This document shows, piece after piece, positions 1 to 5,071 of a stretch of 6,771 nt of DNA. The stretch lies in contig JAPLSP010000264.1 of assembly GCA_026398575.1 (NCBI GenBank), forward strand, positions 1 through 6,771. The letters run 5' to 3'. The notes below the pieces were generated by a model. It saw nothing but the letters and a program-made list of their open reading frames with translations. It did no database searches and was not told the DNA's origin. Position 1 is the first letter of the stretch, and every line of letters starts with the position of its first letter. Both the position numbers and the translations under genes were made by a program. Source of the stretch: Candidatus Sumerlaeota bacterium (lineage in GTDB: Bacteria; Sumerlaeota; Sumerlaeia; JADFCT01).

Positions 1-231
1 TATTGGTTTGACGACACGGGCCGCGGCCAATGCCGCGCGCCGCAATCCTGGCGGCTTCTCTATAAGGACGGCGCGGACTGGAAGCCCGTGGCCGGCGCCT
101 CGGAATATGCCGTCAAACTCAATCAATATAATCGTGGCGCCTTCACCCCGATTGAAACCACGGCTCTGCGCATTGAGGCGCAATTGTCGCCGAATTTCTC
201 CGGCGGAATTCTTGAGTGGCGCGTTGAATAA
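1..231 (+). CDS. C-terminal end of a glycosidase, GH127 (DUF1680)-like; 5' end outside window
   Basis: Only the last 76 codons and the TAA stop (229-231) are present, read in frame from base 1. The peptide begins YWFDDTGRGQCRAPQSWRLL and ends FSGGILEWRVE. A WFDDTG...CR.P.SWRLLYKDG..WKPV start with an ALR.E.QL...FSGGILEWRV end is the pattern I associate with the C-terminal beta-sandwich domain of large secreted or periplasmic glycosidases of the GH127 (beta-L-arabinofuranosidase, DUF1680) type. The catalytic domain is outside the window, so the substrate cannot be judged. Such proteins release L-arabinofuranose or related sugars from plant or exopolysaccharides. The last ~34 bp are repeated, diverged, immediately downstream. 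The recognition is from memory of the family; the fold is more certain than the exact GH number. Confidence 0.72.
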   Translation, partial: YWFDDTGRGQCRAPQSWRLLYKDGADWKPVAGASEYAVKLNQYNRGAFTPIETTALRIEAQLSPNFSGGILEWRVE

Positions 232-267
232 ACTTCTCCGGTCAAATCCTCGAACGGCGCGTTGAAT
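196..267. repeat. Diverged tandem duplication of the glycosidase gene's 3' end
   Basis: Copy 1 (196-229) and copy 2 (234-267) have the same 34-bp length, start 38 bp apart and match at 27 of 34 positions, including TTCTCCGG at the left and GGCGCGTTGAAT at the right. Copy 1 encodes FSGGILEWRVE and the first base of the stop; copy 2 would encode FSGQILERRVE. Four of the codon differences are synonymous (GGC/GGT, ATT/ATC, CTT/CTC, GAG/GAA), so copy 2 looks like a fragment of a homologous coding sequence and not random slippage. It lies after the stop and in another frame. Confidence 0.65.
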
Positions 268-298
268 GCATCTCCCTTGAAGAATTTAGGGATGCCCC

Positions 299-319
299 GG
301 ACGCAATTCGTTTGCGTCC
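299..319. other. Stem-loop in the spacer between glycosidase and secreted-protein genes
   Basis: GGACGCAA (299-306) and TTGCGTCC (312-319) are exact reverse complements around the loop TTCGT. CCCCG (295-299) and CGGGG (330-334) could add a weaker outer pairing, and a palindrome AAAAGCTTTT follows at 340-349. There is no T-run directly after the stem, so a classical intrinsic terminator is not supported. It may still mark the 3' end of the glycosidase transcript or a structure in the leader of the next gene. The rest of the 232-411 spacer shows no gene. Confidence 0.4.
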
Positions 320-400
320 AGCAGCGTCTCGGGGCTAGAAAAAGCTTTTGAACACTGCGCACTATCCGGCAGCCCCTGACGTCTATTAATAGTATTTACC

Positions 401-407
401 AAGGAGG
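401..407 (+). promoter_or_regulatory. Strong ribosome binding site for the secreted-protein gene
   Basis: AAGGAGG sits 4 nt before the ATG at 412 and 7 nt before a second in-frame ATG at 415. The spacing favours 415 as the used start, shortening the protein by one residue. This is by far the best Shine-Dalgarno match in the window, suggesting high translation of this gene. Confidence 0.75.
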
Positions 408-411
408 AAAG

Positions 412-2628
412 ATGATGCAGATAAGAAAGACTCCAAGCCGTCGCCAGTGGCAAGGCGCCGTGCTCGTTATCGCCGCCGCATTTTGGGCGCTGCCCATCGG
501 CAGTTTGCAGGCGCAGACGCAGCCTGTGGCCGCCATGACAACCTTGTCGGTGAGATCCAACAACCCCAACGTCGGCGCATATATGGTAATCAGCCCCGAG
601 GATATCAATCATCAGGGCAGCGGATTCACTCCTTTGACGCTGACCTACTATGCGGATGCGGTCGTTTCGGTGACGGCGGCAACCTCGGCTTCGGGTAATT
701 TCTTCCAGTACTGGCTGGCCGATGGCGTGATAAACAACAGCATTTCTCTGCTGGTTGCCATGAATGTCTCTCATACTTTGATCGCGATCTATCAGACGCC
801 TCCCGCGGTCACGACTCCAACCCTGACCGTTGAGTCGGGCAATGCGAGCATGAATATTTCCGTCTCCGTCAATCCCGCGGACGCCGACGGCAAATCGAGC
901 GGAATCACGCCCCTGGCGCTGCAATATGCGGAGGACACGCTCGTCAAGCTGACGGCGCCCGTGATCACCGGGAACAACGCGCAATTCATCAAATGGCAGA
1001 AAGACCATGCCGATTTCGACGGCGGCGCCACCGCGACGGCGCAAGTGGTCATGAACACCGACCACATCCTGACGGCGTATTATTTTGAGCCAACAACCAT
1101 CACGATCTCCGGCGTCATTTCGGGAATAGACCCAAGCCGGCCAAGCACCGTCACGCTCCAGCTTATGGATATGAGCGGGAATCAGGTAAAAACGCTCTAC
1201 CTCCAAAATGGGAGCTATTCTTTTGTTGTTCCCGATGGATTCTCCGGATGGCTCACGCCGTCGGCCCCCGGCTATACGTTCAAGCCCATTAACCAAAACT
1301 TCCTCAATATGACGGCTTCGGCGCAGCAGGATTTCCTGGCCACCTCGATCGCCGAAGGCGATATCAGCAAGGACTATACGATTATTTTCAAGCAGGACGG
1401 CAACAGGGCCGACTCCGCGCTCGCTGACCTCCTCATTACCACCCGCAGCATCGAAGTATTGCATCCCGGACCGGCGGGCAAAGATACGTTGATGATCAAG
1501 CTCAGCCCGGAGGTCAAAAATCTCAAACGCGTTCCCACGCCGATTCGCTCGGTCACGTCATCCGGCGGCTTCGGCTATCTTTATACGCAAGGCGACATCA
1601 ATGAACTCACGACCAGCAAAACGATCACCCGGCTCACGGCCTTTCAGGCGGTCGTCGCCAGCATCGTGACCAGCGGCGGCGTCGGACTGGTTCAAATGTC
1701 GGCCCGCCCCACTCCCCTCGACGTGGAGTACGTAACGAAAATCAACGCGGACGACAAGACATTCAGGAAGGCGTCGCTTGCCCTCAACGGCATTCGGCTG
1801 GGAACGCTTACCGCGCCAAAGCAGGAGTTCAGTTCCATTGTCCTGGCCAGCAAGATGTTCACATTGCCCGGCAGAATCCGGAAAGTCCAAATGTCGGGAT
1901 TGATCGGAGCGGCGGGCGGCGCCCGGGATGTTGATATCTACAAAGCCGCCTCCATCACGGCCAAAGGCGCCAGCATTACGCCGTTTATTATCTCCGGCGG
2001 CATCAAGAAACTCAGCGCCACAGGCTTGATACTCAACGGACGGCTTCGGCCCGGCGATATTAAAGTTTATTCGTTCCAGAGCACTGAAGACGGCGTCTCC
2101 ATCATCGCCGACGGCGGCAAAATCTACGGAGGCGGCTACTATTTGGTCAATGGCCGCATTGCCTCGATTTCTGCGCGCTACAAAGCGGGATTGTTGGACA
2201 ATGGCGGAATCAACCTTACCGGCTGCCTGGGCGATGAGCCTACGTCCGGCGCGCTCCTGACCACGTCCTACGCCAGCGGCGTGGATAAGTCCCCATCCCT
2301 CGGAATCCTGGTCGTAGCCTCGGGCTTGGATACGTCAATGCCCTCGGATATTGCGGAAATCGTCGCTCAACAAAGCCTCCACGCCGTTTTCCTTGCCGGA
2401 GCGGAGCGCGTTTTTTCCGATCTCTATGAATTCCGGCTGATGCCGAAATATACCGGCCGGACGCTGCGAATTAAATCCAAAGCGGCCATCACTGCCGATA
2501 GCGTTGCGCGCATTTATGCCAGCAAGGACGCAAAACCTTCGCAGCGAGCCAGGGTCACGCCTCTGACGGCGGCCAAGAAAATTACGGTTTTTTATAATGA
2601 CGTTAATAGCAAGGAAGTGGGCAAATAA
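412..2628 (+). CDS. Large secreted protein: two InlB-type repeat domains, a regulatory-like beta-sandwich and a beta-rich C-terminal region
   Basis: A 738-residue protein of unknown function. Residues 1-34 form a signal peptide: basic start (RKTPSRRQ), hydrophobic stretch about 15-30, cleavage likely after LQA. Two related ~85-90-residue modules follow (about 43-128 and 135-225). Each opens with a TL(S/T)V strand, has ITPL/FTPL in the middle and an F..W motif, and closes on H-(I/T)-L-(I/T)-A-Y/I-Y, the pattern of divergent InlB B-repeat / bacterial repeat domains. Residues about 229-308 resemble a carboxypeptidase-regulatory-like sandwich, ending with the typical LTPSAPGYTFKP. Residues about 330-738 are rich in short beta strands, glycine and serine (IKKLSATGLILNGRL, GKIYGGGYYLVNGRI), suggesting a beta-helix or long beta-sheet stalk; I recognise no family. 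No catalytic motif, LPXTG or PEP-CTERM anchor is visible. It is probably exported and may be a surface or adhesion protein, which is inference. Confidence 0.88.
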   Translation: MMQIRKTPSRRQWQGAVLVIAAAFWALPIGSLQAQTQPVAAMTTLSVRSNNPNVGAYMVISPEDINHQGSGFTPLTLTYYADAVVSVTAATSASGNFFQYWLADGVINNSISLLVAMNVSHTLIAIYQTPPAVTTPTLTVESGNASMNISVSVNPADADGKSSGITPLALQYAEDTLVKLTAPVITGNNAQFIKWQKDHADFDGGATATAQVVMNTDHILTAYYFEPTTITISGVISGIDPSRPSTVTLQLMDMSGNQVKTLYLQNGSYSFVVPDGFSGWLTPSAPGYTFKPINQNFLNMTASAQQDFLATSIAEGDISKDYTIIFKQDGNRADSALADLLITTRSIEVLHPGPAGKDTLMIKLSPEVKNLKRVPTPIRSVTSSGGFGYLYTQGDINELTTSKTITRLTAFQAVVASIVTSGGVGLVQMSARPTPLDVEYVTKINADDKTFRKASLALNGIRLGTLTAPKQEFSSIVLASKMFTLPGRIRKVQMSGLIGAAGGARDVDIYKAASITAKGASITPFIISGGIKKLSATGLILNGRLRPGDIKVYSFQSTEDGVSIIADGGKIYGGGYYLVNGRIASISARYKAGLLDNGGINLTGCLGDEPTSGALLTTSYASGVDKSPSLGILVVASGLDTSMPSDIAEIVAQQSLHAVFLAGAERVFSDLYEFRLMPKYTGRTLRIKSKAAITADSVARIYASKDAKPSQRARVTPLTAAKKITVFYNDVNSKEVGK

Positions 2629-2634
2629 GCGTTG

Positions 2635-2665
2635 ATATTTTTTCAAACGGCGTTTGAAAAAATAT
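2635..2665. promoter_or_regulatory. 31-bp perfect palindrome before the CDF transporter; candidate operator
   Basis: ATATTTTTTCAAACG (2635-2649) and CGTTTGAAAAAATAT (2651-2665) are exact reverse complements around one central G. It begins 7 bp after the stop of the secreted-protein gene and ends 8 bp before the likely ATG of the transporter. The T-run is on the 5' side and the A-run on the 3' side on both strands, the reverse of an intrinsic terminator. The symmetry and its place in the transporter leader suggest a binding site for a dimeric regulator, for example a metal sensor. No regulator gene is in the window, so the ligand is unknown. Confidence 0.55.
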
Positions 2666-2673
2666 TGCATATC

Positions 2674-3588
2674 ATGACCGCCATCAAAACCAAAGTCGCC
2701 ATGCTCTCGGTCATCTCCAATACGACATTGGTCGTATTGAAGCTGATCGTGGGTATTTGCATTTGTTCGGTTTCCGTGATTTCCGAAGCGATCCATTCGG
2801 GCGTGGATCTGCTGGCGGCGATGATCGCTTATTATGCCGTCAGAACTTCCGAAACGCCCGCCGACGGCGAGCATCCCTTCGGCCATGGCAAGATTGAAAA
2901 TATCTCGGGCGCAGTCGAAGCCGTGCTGATTTTCCTTGCCGCTGGATGGATCATTTACGAGGCCGTCCATAAATTGCTGAATCCCCATTCTCCGTTGGAG
3001 CAGGTCGGCTGGGGCATTGCGGTTATGTGCTTCTCTTCGGCCGTCAATTATTTCGTTTCCCGCCAGCTGTTCCGCGTCGGAAAGGCCACCGATTCCCCCG
3101 CTCTCATCGCCGACGCCTGGCATTTGAGGACGGACGTGTGGACAAGTCTCGGCGTCATGGCAGGACTGGGCTTGATTGGCGTGAGCGAAACGATCTTCCC
3201 GGGACGGCATTTCCACTGGGTGGACCCCGTGGCCGCCATTGCCGTCGCCATGTTGATTATCCGGGCCGCTTATGAATTGACCTTGAAAGCCGGGCGCGAT
3301 CTGCTGGATGCGACCCTGCCGCTGGAAGAGGATGCCTGGATTCGCAGCTATCTGAACGCGCTCGGGCCGAGAGCGCACGGCTTTCACCGTTTCCGCACGC
3401 GCAAGTCCGGCTCGACGCGCTTCGTCGAATTCCATCTGTTTGTGGATCCGCAGATGACGGTCCAGGATTCTCACAACATCACCGACGAGATCACGCGCGA
3501 CGTGCGCAGCCAGTTGCCGGGAACGGACGTGACGATCCACATCGAGCCGTTCGATAGGAACCGAAGCAAATCCGGCCAAACGATATGA
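2674..3588 (+). CDS. Cation diffusion facilitator (CDF) family divalent-metal efflux transporter
   Basis: Inner-membrane antiporter that exports Zn2+ or similar divalent cations in exchange for protons and acts as a dimer. From the ATG at 2674 it is 304 aa, the usual CDF size. Membrane site residues are H41 and D45 in TM2 (EAIHSGVD) and H150 and D154 in TM5 (DAWHLRTD), the HxxxD/HxxxD set. The TM2-TM3 loop has D64, H67 and H71 followed by GKIE (DGEHPFGHGKIE), matching YiiP site B. Hydrophobic segments at about 10-30, 33-55, 80-98, 110-130, 155-170 and 190-207 fit six helices. The cytoplasmic dimerisation domain is about 212-295 and ends IHIEP. An in-frame TTG at 2632 would add 14 residues but would place the palindrome inside the gene, so I prefer 2674. 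The H/D set at site A fits Zn2+, but Co, Cd or Mn cannot be excluded. Confidence 0.93.
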   Translation: MTAIKTKVAMLSVISNTTLVVLKLIVGICICSVSVISEAIHSGVDLLAAMIAYYAVRTSETPADGEHPFGHGKIENISGAVEAVLIFLAAGWIIYEAVHKLLNPHSPLEQVGWGIAVMCFSSAVNYFVSRQLFRVGKATDSPALIADAWHLRTDVWTSLGVMAGLGLIGVSETIFPGRHFHWVDPVAAIAVAMLIIRAAYELTLKAGRDLLDATLPLEEDAWIRSYLNALGPRAHGFHRFRTRKSGSTRFVEFHLFVDPQMTVQDSHNITDEITRDVRSQLPGTDVTIHIEPFDRNRSKSGQTI

Positions 3589-3621
3589 CATTCCGCGATC
3601 AACGGCCTCCAAACTATCGCC

Positions 3622-3626
3622 AAGGA
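3622..3626 (+). promoter_or_regulatory. Ribosome binding site for the metallopeptidase gene
   Basis: AAGGA lies 11 nt before the ATG at 3638, a slightly long but usable spacing, and supports this start. It is in the 49-bp gap after the transporter stop; the short gap and shared direction are compatible with co-transcription of the two genes. Confidence 0.45.
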
Positions 3627-3637
3627 CACTTAGCGTT

Positions 3638-4987
3638 ATGATCCCTGCTTCCCGCATAAACTGGCGCGCGTCCATCGCCGCCCTGCTGATCCTCGCATGG
3701 GCGACGCTTTTCTATGCCTGCGCCCCCGGCGGCTCGAAAACCGTACCGGCGACCGGCGCAACGACCTCCACAGTATCGCTGCAGGCTGCCGAAGCGCCGT
3801 CGTCCGAAGTCGCCGCAATGATCCACACGGTCCAGGAACACGTCTCGGAGTTGCGGAGCCTGGCCTCGCGCGCGCCGGTGGTCTATCAGCCGCTGACCCC
3901 GGCGCAGTTGGGCGCGCTCGTGCGCAGGGAAATCGAAAAGCAGATGCCGCCGGACGAGCGCCGCGATATCGAGTTCGCCTTGCGCCGCCTGCGGCTGCTG
4001 TCCGAAAAACAGTCGCTCGATGAAATCATCGTGGGCCTTTATAGCGAACAGGTGGCCGGTCTTTACGATCAAGACACCAAACGCCTTTACGTCGTCACCT
4101 CCTTCAACCTCAAAACCTCGCTGGCCGAGACCATCCTGGCGCACGAAATCTGCCATGCGCTGCAAGACCAGTATTACGATCTGAAGAAATGGCCCCTGGA
4201 AGAGCATAACAATGACGATCGCGTCCTGGCCGCCGCCGCGGTCCTCGAAGGCGACGCCACCGTTCTGATGACCGAATACGCCCTGACATACATCAAGAGC
4301 AAGCGTTGGATACAGGAACTGCCCAGCCTGCTGGTGACGATGGGCGCCGGCCAGCCCCAGCTGGAGGCGGCGCCTTACTTCCTGCAACGCGAGCTGATCT
4401 TCCCCTATGTGGATGGCCAGACCTTCATGCAAAAGGCGATTGTTGAAAACGAACGTGAAAAAGTCATGCGCAGCGTTCCGCGTTCAACCGAGCAAATTCT
4501 CCATCCGGATAAATATTTCGCAGCCAAGCCCGACGATCCGGTGGAGATAGACATCAAACCTCTGGACAAAGCGGCGCCCAAAGGATGGAAATGCCGGTTC
4601 CATAACTGCATGGGTGAGTTCGGAATCCGCACCTTCCTGGAGGCGAGTTTTTATGGAAAAGCCCAAACGGCATCCGAGGGATGGGGCGGCGACCGGTTCG
4701 CCTTATACGGCCCATCCAAGAGCGATATCAAGGAGAGCGCTTATGCGCTTGTCTGGCTGACGGCATGGGATACCCAGCAGGACGCCGCGGAATTCGCGCG
4801 GGCAATGCGCTCCGTCGCGGCCCAACGATTGATGGAAACCGAAGCGGTCAAGGAACGCGATGGTCTGTGGGTTTTCAAAACACAGAACGGCGTGGCCTTG
4901 CTCAGACAATCCGGGCTCTCGGTCGTTTACGTGGACGCCTGCTCGGAAAAAATCGCGCGGGCTTTCCTGGCAAAATGCGGCCCCTGA
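3638..4987 (+). CDS. Predicted exported (possibly lipid-anchored) gluzincin-like zinc metallopeptidase
   Basis: 449 aa. The N-terminus has a basic start, a hydrophobic stretch at about 12-26 and C28 in LFYAC, a non-standard but plausible lipobox, so the protein is likely exported and perhaps lipid-anchored. The catalytic motif is H169-E170-I-C-H173, inside ILAHEICHALQDQYYDL. E204 in LEGDA, 31 residues later, is the likely third zinc ligand, as in gluzincins. Further motifs are RELIFPYVDG, STEQILHPDKYF (from 283) and GWGGDRF (348-354). I know this combination from a family of uncharacterised HExxHALQDQ/EGDA proteins in several bacterial phyla, whose substrate is unknown. The first part (about 45-140) is helical with heptad-like leucines and may be a prodomain or interaction region. 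Extra cysteines occur at WKCRFHNC and near the C-terminus (DACSEK, AKCGP). Zinc binding and peptidase activity are inferred from motifs. Confidence 0.82.
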   Translation: MIPASRINWRASIAALLILAWATLFYACAPGGSKTVPATGATTSTVSLQAAEAPSSEVAAMIHTVQEHVSELRSLASRAPVVYQPLTPAQLGALVRREIEKQMPPDERRDIEFALRRLRLLSEKQSLDEIIVGLYSEQVAGLYDQDTKRLYVVTSFNLKTSLAETILAHEICHALQDQYYDLKKWPLEEHNNDDRVLAAAAVLEGDATVLMTEYALTYIKSKRWIQELPSLLVTMGAGQPQLEAAPYFLQRELIFPYVDGQTFMQKAIVENEREKVMRSVPRSTEQILHPDKYFAAKPDDPVEIDIKPLDKAAPKGWKCRFHNCMGEFGIRTFLEASFYGKAQTASEGWGGDRFALYGPSKSDIKESAYALVWLTAWDTQQDAAEFARAMRSVAAQRLMETEAVKERDGLWVFKTQNGVALLRQSGLSVVYVDACSEKIARAFLAKCGP

Positions 4988-5006
4988 CCCTTTGCCCCAT
5001 CTGGCG

Positions 5007-5042
5007 TCCTTGGTGTCTTTGATGTCCTTGATGTTCTTGATG
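5007..5042. repeat. Nonamer tandem array upstream of hydE
   Basis: Four consecutive 9-bp units: TCCTTGGTG, TCTTTGATG, TCCTTGATG, TTCTTGATG, followed by a decayed CCGTTGGGC. It fills most of the 84-bp gap between the metallopeptidase stop (4987) and the hydE start (5072) and would lie in the hydE leader. The remaining bases before hydE hold only a weak, A-rich ribosome-binding region (CTGGAAAAAAAAC). Confidence 0.8.
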
Positions 5043-5071
5043 CCGTTGGGCCAAACCACTGGAAAAAAAAC

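Noticed and set aside
286..1464. Long open frame on the - strand opposite the secreted-protein gene (392 codons)
   Set aside because: It is rich in Arg, Gly, His and Asp with no domain pattern, as expected from the complement of a GC-rich coding gene; the + strand gene has a strong ribosome binding site, signal peptide and domains.
2635..2665. Intrinsic transcription terminator
   Set aside because: The A/T runs are in the wrong order on both strands and the stem is AT-rich; kept as a palindrome of regulatory type.
2632..2673. TTG start for the CDF transporter
   Set aside because: It adds 14 residues encoded by the palindrome itself, has no ribosome binding site, and the family N-terminus fits the ATG at 2674.
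2335..3675. 446-codon open frame on the - strand across the end of the secreted-protein gene and the CDF gene
   Set aside because: It spans two real genes and the palindrome, has shadow-type composition (DGGHDMQ, RRQRRDPG) and no recognisable motif.
3614..4432. 272-codon open frame on the - strand opposite the metallopeptidase gene
   Set aside because: The + strand frame contains HExxH, EGDA, STEQILHP and GWGGDR motifs; the - strand peptide is low complexity Arg/Gly/Gln rich.
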